From Gaopeijia sp032250675 (GTDB lineage: Bacteria; Gemmatimonadota; Gemmatimonadetes; Longimicrobiales; Gaopeijiaceae), in assembly GCA_032250675.1 (NCBI GenBank), contig JAVVEY010000040.1, positions 1 to 23,234 of the forward strand: 23,234 bases of DNA, read 5' to 3'. A program made the translations under genes and the position numbers. The notes beneath the pieces were generated by a model, which saw only the letters and a program-made list of their open reading frames with translations, was not told the origin of the DNA and ran no database searches. Shown here in pieces: positions 7,191 to 14,671 of this stretch. Positions within the stretch are counted from its first letter, which is position 1, and each line of letters begins with the position of its first letter.

Positions 7191-7739
7191 ATGCCCCATC
7201 CGCCCGCCGTCGGTGACGCTGCCCCGCGCTTCGACCTCGCCACCCTCGAGGGGGACCGCCTCCGGCTCTCCGAGCTTCGCGGACGGCCGGTCATCGTCTC
7301 CTTCCTCCGCCACGCCGGCTGACTGATCTGCCGCGCGCACCTCGTGAAGGTGCATGAGCGAAAGTCCCGGCTCGACGAGCTCGGGGGGAGCGCGATCTTC
7401 GTGGCCTTCGACGAGCCCGGGAAGATCCGCGAACAGATGCTGCACGGCGTCGATCTCCGCTTCCCCTTCGCGGTGGACCCGGCGCTCGACGCGTACGGCG
7501 GATGGGGGCTCCACCGCGCGCCGTGGTGGAAGATCTGGCTCGACCCCGCCGTCTGGAAGCAGTACGCCCGGCTCCTCGCCTCGGGCGAGCGCGTCCGGGG
7601 GTCCGGCGCGGACCCCTACCAGCTCGGCGGCGACTTCGTGGTCGGGGCCGACGGCAGGATCGTGTATTCGAGGCCTCAGGAGCGGGACGACCGGCCCCCT
7701 GTGGGCGAACTCCTGGAGGCCGTCCGGCGGGGGAGGTGA
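7191..7739 (+). CDS. Peroxiredoxin-like selenoprotein (AhpC/TSA_2 family), UxxC redox motif
   Basis: A 182-residue protein if the in-frame TGA at 7320-7322 is read as selenocysteine (residue 44). The frame is open on both sides of this single codon and both halves belong to one thioredoxin fold. The N-terminal part has GDAAPRFDL, GRPVIVSFLRHAG; after the TGA come LICRAHLVKV, a beta strand (SAIFVAFDEP) and the GGDFVVGADGRIVYS strand typical of the fold's end. In AhpC/TSA_2 (Prx-like 2) proteins the matching site reads FLRxxGCxxCR, so TGA replaces the first Cys and Cys47 keeps the second: U44-L-I-C47. TGA is also the gene's own terminator and the usual stop in this window, so codon reassignment is unlikely. 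A SECIS-like hairpin follows at the right distance. The role is inferred as thiol/selenol redox chemistry in the cytoplasm; no signal peptide is seen. The ATG at 7191 has only weak GGGAA upstream. A disrupted gene is the main alternative. Confidence 0.85.
7334..7360 (+). promoter_or_regulatory. Bacterial SECIS-like element downstream of the in-frame TGA
   Basis: GCACCT at 7337-7342 pairs perfectly with AGGTGC at 7348-7353, leaving the 5-base loop CGTGA (7343-7347) with G in its second position. The loop begins 20 bases after the last base of the TGA. CGC at 7334-7336 can pair with GCG at 7358-7360 across a 4-base bulge, extending the stem. Established knowledge: bacterial SECIS elements lie in the coding region just after UGA, with a short apical stem-loop at roughly 16-37 bases and a G among the first loop bases, and bind SelB. 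The features match, but pairing was judged by eye. Confidence 0.7.
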
Positions 7740-7769
7740 GCGGGCCCGGCCCCCCCCGGTGCGGCAGCC

Positions 7770-9776
7770 CTATCGCGGTACACCCCGCACCCGGTAGCGC
7801 TCATACCCGCCGGGCGCGGGGAGGGGGTCGAGGCAACGCTCGGCGAAGGCGGAGAAGGCATCGAGCCGCAGCGGATCGAGTGACATGCCGCGTCCGGCGT
7901 AGTAGCCGAGGGATCCCCGCCCCACGACGACGGCACCGATGCCGGTGCCGGCCAGACATCGCTCCGGAGCCGCCGAGGCCGTGAGGAGTGGCCAGTTCGT
8001 GAGCACGTTGTCCTGCAGGGTGCCGGGCGGGAGGTAGAGCCCGCGCGCTTCTGCGATGAGCAGAGTACCCGAGGGGCCCATCGTTCTCAGGCTGTCTCCC
8101 AGCGCCAGAAGGTCTCTCAGCCCGCGCGCCTCGAGGGTCGAGCGCGCAGAGGTGAGCCCGAATGCGTGGCGCCACGCCACTCCGGGACCGGGCGCGGCGG
8201 GGAGGATCGAGAGGAGGGTGACGGCGCCGACCACGAGGATCGCCCCCCCCAGCCGGGGAGCGAGTGCGGGAGAGATCCGCTCGCGAAGGAGGGCGAAGCC
8301 GACGCCCGCGGCGACCGCCATCGGGGGGAGGACCGGGATCAGGTAGCGGGGGTTCGTGCGGACCGAGAGCGCCAGGATGAAGAGGAGGAAACCGAGCGCG
8401 GGGAGGAGGAGGAGGGCGGCACCGACCCTCCGATCTCGGCGGGCGAGCGGAAGGACGAGGAGGAGGAGGAGGGGAGAGAGGAGGAAGAAGGCCGCCTCCG
8501 CCTCGACACTCGTCCGGCCGGGTTCGGTGAGGAAGGTGACCGGGTTGAAGGGCGCTCTCGCCTCGCGCAGCACCCAGTAGATATCGTGGCCGACCTCCGC
8601 CGGGTGAAGGTCACTGCCCAGGATATCCGCGAGCCATGGAGGCACGACCCGCCCTCCGCCGAAGGGATAGAGGGGTGAACCGAAGAGGAAGGCGTTCTTC
8701 AGAAACCAGGGGGCCGAGAGGAGCCCCACCCCCGCCGCCATCGCTCCGAGACGCCGGAGCGCGCGGATCGGGTCCGGCGCGCCGCGGAAGACCGCCAGGA
8801 GGATCAGCGGCGTGAGCATCAGCCCGTACCCGAGGGTGTGGTATTTCACGCCGAGGGCGAATCCGAGAATCAGCGTGGCGCGGAGCGCCCATCCCCGATC
8901 CCACCCCTCGGTCACCAGCACGAGAACGGCCAGATGCCCCGCCCAGAGCCAGAGCGCCAGCGTGGTGTCGACGCGCGCGGTCACCCCGACCAGGAGGACC
9001 ATCGTGCTCCCGATCAGCGCCACGGCGGCGGCCGCGCCCGCCGCCGCGCACCCCGCCATCCGCGAGGCGCCCGCGGCGACCGCTCCGACGAGCAGGAGGA
9101 AGAGGAGTCCGTTGAGCACCTGCACCGAGGCGGGCGACGTCCACCCCACCAGGGTGACCGAGAGGAGGTGAAAAAGCCCGCTCCACGCCAGGTGGAGGTT
9201 GTCGGGGGGGATGACCAGCTCGCCGGCCTCGAGGAGGGCGAGCGGCACCGGGAGGTGGTACATCAGGGAGTCCCAGTCCGCCGGGGGGAGGACGAGGCGC
9301 GGGAGGGCGAAGAAGAAAACCACTCCACCCACCGCCGCGAGAGGCGGCCCGAGACCCGCACCCCGCAGCGACGCCCACCCGCCGCGGATCAGCCCGGCGA
9401 GGCGCGCGGGGAGCGCGCCCGCCTCGCGGCGGGCCCAGACGCCGGCCACGATCAGGAGCGCCGGGGGCACCCAGGGGTAGAGCACCCCGGTCGCGGCCGC
9501 CCCCAGATTGAGGGTGGCCAGCACCCCGCAGCCGACGAGGGCGCCGAAGACGAACGCCTCGGTCGTGGACTCCCCTCGGGCCGGAACACGCGCCAGGATC
9601 CTCCCCCCGAGGGCGGTCGCGACCCAGAGGAGGAGGATCGCGGCCACCCCCGACCGGAGGTGATCGACGATCACCACCACCCCGGTCGCGTCGAAGCCCG
9701 GAAGGGGGCCGCCGTCGGTCGCAGTCGCGAGGAGGGAGGTCACCGGGTTCAGGGTGAGGGGATCGGAAGGGAGCAT
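7770..9776 (-). CDS. Polytopic membrane glycosyltransferase-like protein (GT-C fold, GT39-like)
   Basis: A 668-residue integral membrane protein with about a dozen hydrophobic segments. The acidic DWD motif at residues 167-169 (ADWDSLMYHLP) sits in the first large extracytoplasmic loop, as in GT-C enzymes of the PMT/ArnT/GT39 type, which use lipid-linked sugar donors on the outer face of the inner membrane. Later segments include the GVKYHTLGYG and LKNAFLFGSPLYPFG stretches typical of this superfamily, then a soluble C-terminal part of about 120 residues. No donor or acceptor can be read. The ATG at 9776 is proposed; in-frame alternatives are ATG at 9815 and GTG at 9839, and none has a clear ribosome site. 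It is convergent with the selenoprotein gene (30 bases between stops) and divergent from the flippase-like gene. The family assignment rests on topology and the acidic motif, so it is weaker than for the GT2 gene. Confidence 0.78.
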   Translation of the reverse strand: MLPSDPLTLNPVTSLLATATDGGPLPGFDATGVVVIVDHLRSGVAAILLLWVATALGGRILARVPARGESTTEAFVFGALVGCGVLATLNLGAAATGVLYPWVPPALLIVAGVWARREAGALPARLAGLIRGGWASLRGAGLGPPLAAVGGVVFFFALPRLVLPPADWDSLMYHLPVPLALLEAGELVIPPDNLHLAWSGLFHLLSVTLVGWTSPASVQVLNGLLFLLLVGAVAAGASRMAGCAAAGAAAAVALIGSTMVLLVGVTARVDTTLALWLWAGHLAVLVLVTEGWDRGWALRATLILGFALGVKYHTLGYGLMLTPLILLAVFRGAPDPIRALRRLGAMAAGVGLLSAPWFLKNAFLFGSPLYPFGGGRVVPPWLADILGSDLHPAEVGHDIYWVLREARAPFNPVTFLTEPGRTSVEAEAAFFLLSPLLLLLVLPLARRDRRVGAALLLLPALGFLLFILALSVRTNPRYLIPVLPPMAVAAGVGFALLRERISPALAPRLGGAILVVGAVTLLSILPAAPGPGVAWRHAFGLTSARSTLEARGLRDLLALGDSLRTMGPSGTLLIAEARGLYLPPGTLQDNVLTNWPLLTASAAPERCLAGTGIGAVVVGRGSLGYYAGRGMSLDPLRLDAFSAFAERCLDPLPAPGGYERYRVRGVPR

Positions 9777-9863
9777 TCCGGGAAAGGTATCCCCGACGCG
9801 CGGCGATCGGCACATTGGGATCGCCTGATCGACCTCCACCCCTCGACCCCGACCCCCTCGCCG

Positions 9864-10805
9864 ATGCCTCCGACGCGCCCCACGATCTCACGACTCGCCG
9901 GAGCGGCGATCGCCCTCGGGGGGCTCGGCTTCGTCATCCACATCCTCTGGGAGAACCGGACCCGGGCGGCCGAGATCTTCACCGGAGTCGATCCCCTCCT
10001 CCTGGCGGCCGCGCTCCCCCTGGCGATCGCCGGGATGGGGCTGGTGGGTCTTCTCTGGGGTCGGGGGCTGGCCCTCCTGGGGCGACCGGTCCACACCGGA
10101 CCGCTCCTGCGCTGGTACTTCGTCGGGCAGCTGGGGAAGTACCTTCCGGGAGGCGTCTGGCCCGTGATCGGGCGGGCCGAGCTGGCGGTGGGCGGTGCGG
10201 TGGACCGCCCGCAGGCGTACGGCTCGGTCACCCTCTCGATCGTCCTCACCTATCTGGCCGCAGGGCTGACCTTCGCCCTCCTCCTCCCTCTCCACCCGGG
10301 AGGCATCGATCCCCTCGCGGTCCTCCTGGCGGTCGGGGGAGTCGCGCTGGTGGCGCTCCTCCTGCGCACGATGGCGGGGGGACGGGCGAGGGAGGCGCTG
10401 ATGCGTCGCATCGGGGGAGACGTGCCCACCGCCTTCGACGTCCCCACCGGACGCCGCGTCATCCCCCTCCTCCTCGCGCACCTCCCCGTCTGGGTGCTGG
10501 TCGGTACGGCGCAGTGGGTCGTGGCGGTGGCCCTCGCCTCCGGAGTCGGGCTCCCCACGCCTGCGTACCTTCCCCTGCTCGGAGCCACGGCCCTCTCGTG
10601 GCTGGCCGGGTTTCTCGCGATCCCCGTTCCGGGCGGAATCGGGGTGCGCGAAGCGGTCTTCGTGGGGGCCGCCACCGGGCTACCTCCGGAGCTCGCCGCC
10701 GCGACGGCCTTTCTGAGCCGGCTGGTCTTCATCGCGGCCGATCTGACCGCGGCCGGCTCCGTCCTTTTCCTGCGGCGCGTCGAGGTCACCGGAACCGCTT
10801 CATGA
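9864..10805 (+). CDS. Lysylphosphatidylglycerol synthase TM/flippase-like domain protein (YbhN/AglD type)
   Basis: A 313-residue membrane protein with about eight hydrophobic segments. It carries the two signature stretches of the UPF0104/LPG_synthase_TM family: GQLGKYLPGGVWPVIGR at about residues 90-106 and AIPVPGGIGVREAVFVGA at about 250-270. There is no C-terminal LysPG synthase (GNAT-like) domain, so it is not MprF. Family knowledge: stand-alone members cluster with glycosyltransferases and are thought to help move or handle lipid-linked intermediates. The ATG at 9864 is the first in-frame start before the hydrophobic N-terminus; the open frame upstream is antisense to the membrane glycosyltransferase gene and was not used. 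Its 3' end overlaps the 3' end of the convergent FrhB-like gene by 20 bases. The substrate is unknown. Confidence 0.88.
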   Translation: MPPTRPTISRLAGAAIALGGLGFVIHILWENRTRAAEIFTGVDPLLLAAALPLAIAGMGLVGLLWGRGLALLGRPVHTGPLLRWYFVGQLGKYLPGGVWPVIGRAELAVGGAVDRPQAYGSVTLSIVLTYLAAGLTFALLLPLHPGGIDPLAVLLAVGGVALVALLLRTMAGGRAREALMRRIGGDVPTAFDVPTGRRVIPLLLAHLPVWVLVGTAQWVVAVALASGVGLPTPAYLPLLGATALSWLAGFLAIPVPGGIGVREAVFVGAATGLPPELAAATAFLSRLVFIAADLTAAGSVLFLRRVEVTGTAS

Positions 10806-12141
10806 CCTCGCGGGGAAGCTCCTCCCGCTCCCCGGTGAGACTCTTGATCCGCAGGATCCGGACCGCGAACCACCTCCAGTATCGGGCCAGGAAGGACCTC
10901 AGCTCCACCGTCGCCTTCCGCCAGCGAAGCCGGCGGTATCGTCCGGCCCGCTGCAGCTCCCGCTTCCGCATCCGCTCCCGGTGGAAGTGCTCCACCTCCC
11001 CCCGGGACGCCGGCGTGGCTCGCTCCCGGTTGGGCCCGCTCATCCGGGGACGGTGGATCCCCAGCTCGTCCAGGTACTCGGCGTAGGCGTAGGCGAAGTC
11101 GCCGAAGACCACCCGGTCCTTCTGCGACTCCCGGATCTCCTCCTCCGAGACCTCGGTCGACACGATCCGTCCGTCCGCCGCGAGCCCCTCCACCAGCGCC
11201 CGGGCGCGCGGGGTACGGCTGATCACCAGGCTGATCCCGGTCCGGGTGAAGACGGTGGAGGGGAGCCAGGCGTCTCCGACGACGAGGTCGGCCAGATAGT
11301 TCGAGTGATTGACGCAGAGGTGGCACCGGGGAGTGTTGAAGTGCCGATCGAAGGCGACCTGGTAGCCGAAGTGGGTGCGCCGGCTGGCCGTGACCTCGGA
11401 CCCGTCGTCCAGCGTCAGCCGAAGCTTTCCGACCGGCCCGTCGCCCCGGTAGGAGAGATCGACGATCCGCTCCGGGTCGACCCCCTCGTAGTCGCAGATC
11501 GCCCGGAGCGCATGGTGGCTGTACTGCCACCCGCAGATGAGCCCGATCGTCGAGTGGATCCTCTTCGCGAGCCGCGGTTCGTGGGCGTCGATGTACTTCC
11601 AGATCCCCTCGAGCTGGCAGGGAATCGCCACCACGACGAAGCGGCCCGGATTCTCCCGCAGCAGCTCGATCGTGCGGGGCTGGGCGAGGGCGTGATAGAT
11701 CGATCCCGGCAAGGTATCCACCTCTTCCGCCGTCCGGATCATCCTCGGCTGGAAGTCGAGTCCGCCGACATGCGAAAGAGCGATGGCGCCATCCACATCC
11801 TCGCGGCCAAGCAGCTCGATCAGAAGCTCCTTGATCAACCCTCCGGAGCTGGCCCGCCGATTCCGGTCCGGATCGACGGACTGCGCCAGGTGAACCGCCT
11901 CCACCACCCCGTACGGCCCGACCTCCACTCCGGGGAATCGGCGCCGGTGCAGCTCGGCGAAGTCGACCTCCACCGCGGGACAGACCGCCGCGGCCGCCGC
12001 ATTCCCGGCGTGGCTGGGGCGGTAGACGAGCGACTGCGGATCGAGAATCAGATCGAGTGAGGGATCGGCGAAGACACAGGCGCCGCACCCGATGCACATC
12101 TCGGCGTCGATGACCCCGCTCAAGTCCGCGGGCACGCTCAC
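10786..12141 (-). CDS. Coenzyme F420 hydrogenase/dehydrogenase beta subunit (FrhB) family protein
   Basis: A 451-residue protein. Cys16, Cys19, Cys22 and Cys54 (CIGCGAC ... VCP) form a ferredoxin-type [4Fe-4S] motif at the N-terminus. The FrhB N and C domains follow, with ASSGGLIKELL, AIPCQLEGIWKY, GLICGWQYS, RCHLCVNHSNYLADLVVGDAW. Established: FrhB proteins bind flavin and Fe-S clusters; homologues in polysaccharide loci beside pyruvyl transferases are common and their reaction is not settled. The basic C-terminus (about 390-451) is an addition. The GTG at 12141 forms a GTGA overlap with the upstream pyruvyl transferase stop; a second GTG at 12135 sits five bases after GGAGG and could be the true start. 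Third and last visible gene of the glycan operon. Whether it uses F420 cannot be told: no F420 genes lie in this window. Confidence 0.9.
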   Translation of the reverse strand: MSVPADLSGVIDAEMCIGCGACVFADPSLDLILDPQSLVYRPSHAGNAAAAAVCPAVEVDFAELHRRRFPGVEVGPYGVVEAVHLAQSVDPDRNRRASSGGLIKELLIELLGREDVDGAIALSHVGGLDFQPRMIRTAEEVDTLPGSIYHALAQPRTIELLRENPGRFVVVAIPCQLEGIWKYIDAHEPRLAKRIHSTIGLICGWQYSHHALRAICDYEGVDPERIVDLSYRGDGPVGKLRLTLDDGSEVTASRRTHFGYQVAFDRHFNTPRCHLCVNHSNYLADLVVGDAWLPSTVFTRTGISLVISRTPRARALVEGLAADGRIVSTEVSEEEIRESQKDRVVFGDFAYAYAEYLDELGIHRPRMSGPNRERATPASRGEVEHFHRERMRKRELQRAGRYRRLRWRKATVELRSFLARYWRWFAVRILRIKSLTGEREELPREVMKRFR

Positions 12142-13421
12142 CTCCCCCCTCCGAGCTGTTCGACGATCACCCGGATGTTCTCTCTCGCGCTCGCCTCCAC
12201 CGCCGGCAGCCGCGACCGGATCCCTTCCCGGACCGCCTCCCCGTCGTCGCGGAGCGCGAGGCACCGCGCCACCAGATCCGCCTCTTCGATCTCCCGGAAG
12301 TCGAGAACATCGTCTTCCAGTCCGAACTCCCGCATCACCTCCCGGTACTTGTGGCTCCATCCGAGGACGAGCACCGGGGTGGCGGTCGCGAGGGCGGAGA
12401 TCATCCCGTGAAAGCGACTCGTGACCACGAGCTCACTGGCTGCCACCACTCCCCGGAGCCGCTGCGGAGTGAGGGGGCCAAAGCGATCGTCGACCGCCAG
12501 ACACCGATCCCGGTGGCGAAGCCGGGAGTGGATCTCGCGCAGGGTGGGGAGGTCGTTCATCCGGTCGAGCCGGGTGCCCGGGCGGAGGGCGTGGGGGACG
12601 AGAGCCACCGGCGAGCCACTCCGCTCGATGAGCCCGTCGATGAAGTCCGCCATCCGGGCCGGGTAGTCGATCCCCAGCGTCCGACTCCGGGCGTGGACGA
12701 CGCTCGACGGGATGACGGTGATCCACCGGTCGGCGCCGGACGACGCCTCCCCCCGCGTCGGGACGATTCCCCCGCCCAGGATCTCGCGTGCGGCCCGGCA
12801 GTCCTCCTCCGAGGTCCTCATCAGGAAGGCGAGGTCGGCCGCCGGACGGCTCCGAACTCCGCCCAGCTCCGCCAGGTGCTCCGCCGACCGCCTCCCCCGG
12901 GGGAGCACCGCTGCGGTGCGACGGAGGACGAGTCGGGCGAGGGCACGGTTCAGGGGGCGCCGGAAGGGGCCCACCGCCTGCGAACACTTCACCACGGGAC
13001 GGCCGAGGAGGATCGGGAGCCCGGTCATCAGGGTGTTGTAGACCAGGATGGGAAGGCCGCGACCGTCGACGAAGGAGATCCCGGCCAGATCGAGCACCAG
13101 ATCCGCCTCGAGAAGGGCCCGGAGCGAGGCGGTGCGCGCGAACCACCGGCGAGGGATCCCGACCCGCGCCGCGGCGGCGCTCAGGAGGGCGAGGGGGAAG
13201 AGGAGGAGGAGGAGCTCGAGCGGGCGAGCGGAGAGGATCCGGAGTTCCACCCCCTCGGGGCAGCGGGGCGGTTCGGCGCGGTCCCCGCGCGGATGGGTCG
13301 TGAGGATCTCGACCCGAGAGGGGCCGAGATGCCCTGGAAGCTGATCCAGGACGGCCTGGAGCATGGCGGCCGCTCCCCGGTTGGCGGAAGACGCCGCTCC
13401 CAGCGTCGCGATCCGGATCAC
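12138..13421 (-). CDS. Polysaccharide pyruvyl transferase family protein
   Basis: A 427-residue protein starting at GTG 13421, whose GTGA overlaps the stop of the GT2 gene. The N-terminus MIRIATLGAASSANRGAAAMLQAVLD matches the Rossmann-like opening of the PS_pyruv_trans (WcaK/CsaB/AmsJ) family. Further family features are LDLAGISFVDGRG, VVKCSQAVGPFRRPLNR, the RxxxSAEHLAELG segment, and SRFHGMISALATATPVLVLGWSHKY near the C-terminus, the most conserved block of the family. Family knowledge: it transfers a pyruvyl group from phosphoenolpyruvate to a sugar, giving a ketal, in exopolysaccharides or cell-wall polymers, in the cytoplasm. Overlaps on both sides indicate strict translational coupling in a GT2 - pyruvyl transferase - FrhB operon. 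The acceptor sugar is unknown. Confidence 0.93.
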   Translation of the reverse strand: MIRIATLGAASSANRGAAAMLQAVLDQLPGHLGPSRVEILTTHPRGDRAEPPRCPEGVELRILSARPLELLLLLFPLALLSAAAARVGIPRRWFARTASLRALLEADLVLDLAGISFVDGRGLPILVYNTLMTGLPILLGRPVVKCSQAVGPFRRPLNRALARLVLRRTAAVLPRGRRSAEHLAELGGVRSRPAADLAFLMRTSEEDCRAAREILGGGIVPTRGEASSGADRWITVIPSSVVHARSRTLGIDYPARMADFIDGLIERSGSPVALVPHALRPGTRLDRMNDLPTLREIHSRLRHRDRCLAVDDRFGPLTPQRLRGVVAASELVVTSRFHGMISALATATPVLVLGWSHKYREVMREFGLEDDVLDFREIEEADLVARCLALRDDGEAVREGIRSRLPAVEASARENIRVIVEQLGGGR

Positions 13422-14440
13422 GCGGGAGGACCTTCGACGTGCTCGCTTCCTCTTCGCGCCCGGTACTCCATCTCCTGCAGTCTACCGTCGACGCTCTCCA
13501 GAAGCTTCCGGTTCACCGCGCTCAGATCGGCCAGCAGCCCGACCACGATCAGGAAGAAGCCGATCCCCAGGAGGAGGGCGGAGAGGATGAGCGACTGCAC
13601 ATGTCCGGAGCCGTCCCCACTCAGATAGAACCAGAGGAAGCGAAGGCCGCCCAGGACCCCCCCCGCGAAGACCACTGCACCCGGCACCGCGAAGAAGGCA
13701 AAGGGCCGATAGGTCATGAAGATGCGGACGATCGTGAGCCCCTGTCGGAGGATGTAGTGGAGGTTCGAACGGACCAGACGGGAGGGTCGGAGGTCCGGGT
13801 TGGTCCGGATCGGGACCGAGGTGACCGCGATCCCCTTGTGTCCGGCCTGAATGATGGTTTCGAGGACGTAGCTGAAGTCGTTGTAGACGTTGAGCCGCGT
13901 CGCCGCGGAGCGGCTCATCGCCCGGAAGCCGCTCGGGGCATCCGGCACCGAGGTTCGGCTGGCGAGCCGCACCGTCCAGCTCCCCAGACGCTGCAGCAGC
14001 CGCTTGGTCCGTGAGAAGTGGGGGATCGCGTCGATCGGGCGCTCCCCGACGACCAGCTCCGCCTCCCCCCGCAGGATCGGGTCGATCAGCTTCTGGATGT
14101 CGCCCGCGTGGTACTGATTGTCGGCGTCGGTATTGACCACGATGTCGGCGCCAGCCGCCAGGGAAGCCGCGAGGCCCGCAGCGAACCCCCGGGCCAGCCC
14201 CTGGTGCGCGGGGAGCGAGACGACGTGGTCGACGCCGTGGGCCCGCGCCACCTCGACGGTACGATCGGTACTCCCGTCGTCGATGATCAGCCATTCGACC
14301 CGGTCGACCCCCTCCAGCGCCCGGGGCAGCTCTCCCAGCGTCACCGGGAGGGCCTCCTCTTCGTTGTAGCAGGGGATCTGGATCACGACCCGGATCAGCG
14401 GGGTGCCGGGCGAGGAGGGGGATTCGGTTTCACGTCTCAT
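13418..14440 (-). CDS. Family 2 glycosyltransferase with C-terminal membrane helices (DPM1/GtrB-like)
   Basis: A 340-residue protein. The GT2 domain begins IQIPCYNEEEALP, with the nucleotide-binding Asp54-Asp55 (LIIDDGSTD) and the metal-binding DxD at Asp105-Asp107 (NTDADNQYH). The PDAPSGFRAMSR stretch is typical of dolichyl/polyprenyl-phosphate sugar transferases. Two membrane helices at about 243-270 and 285-310 follow. Family knowledge: such enzymes charge a polyprenyl phosphate with a sugar from a nucleotide donor at the cytoplasmic face, producing donors used by GT-C enzymes, two of which flank this operon. It is the first gene of the minus-strand operon; the start is ATG 14440, without a clear ribosome site. 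The end overlaps the pyruvyl transferase start by four bases (GTGA). Confidence 0.94.
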   Translation of the reverse strand: MRRETESPSSPGTPLIRVVIQIPCYNEEEALPVTLGELPRALEGVDRVEWLIIDDGSTDRTVEVARAHGVDHVVSLPAHQGLARGFAAGLAASLAAGADIVVNTDADNQYHAGDIQKLIDPILRGEAELVVGERPIDAIPHFSRTKRLLQRLGSWTVRLASRTSVPDAPSGFRAMSRSAATRLNVYNDFSYVLETIIQAGHKGIAVTSVPIRTNPDLRPSRLVRSNLHYILRQGLTIVRIFMTYRPFAFFAVPGAVVFAGGVLGGLRFLWFYLSGDGSGHVQSLILSALLLGIGFFLIVVGLLADLSAVNRKLLESVDGRLQEMEYRARRGSEHVEGPPA

Positions 14441-14550
14441 CCCGGAAAGGTGTCGGGCACCACGCCGAAGCGACAGTCAGGCGCCGTGCTCGCCACCCGG
14501 AGCCCAGCCCGGACGTTCCGCGCCTTCCCCGGTGCGGGGGGGGTCTCGAC

Positions 14551-14590
14551 CGACCCTGAGCGAAACGGGCCGACCCCGGGCGAAAGAGGC
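14551..14590. repeat. Two adjacent 20-bp direct repeats in a divergent promoter region
   Basis: Unit one (14551-14570) starts CGACCCTGAGCGAAA and unit two (14571-14590) starts CGACCCCGGGCGAAA; about 16 of 20 positions match and both end GGC. They lie between the divergent GT2 and GT-C genes, about 80 bases before the GT-C start. They could be tandem regulator sites. A small dyad (GGAAGC 14630-14635 with GCTTCC 14642-14647) follows. The rest of this 231-base gap shows nothing I recognise. Confidence 0.6.
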
Positions 14591-14671
14591 TGCGACACCC
14601 TATTCTACCCCCGAATCTGTCGCCCCGTCGGAAGCCGGGAAGCTTCCGTGCACTCCCCCTCGAGCGCGTGC

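Noticed and set aside
5234..7514. Overlapping long open frames on both strands, such as 5234-6979 plus and 5703-7514 minus
   Set aside because: Shadows of the beta-propeller lipoprotein, with low-complexity Arg/Gly/Pro composition and no domains.
7050..7739. Two separate short genes, 7050-7322 and 7344-7739, or a pseudogene
   Set aside because: Both pieces are in one frame and form one thioredoxin-fold protein; the only break is TGA at the catalytic position with a SECIS-like hairpin after it.
7191..7739. TGA reassigned to Trp or Gly
   Set aside because: TGA is the normal stop of most genes here, including this one, and the interrupted codon matches a conserved Cys rather than Trp or Gly.
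8838..9863. N-terminal extension of the flippase-like protein to 8838
   Set aside because: The extension is antisense to the GT-C gene and highly charged; the family begins with the hydrophobic N-terminus after ATG 9864.
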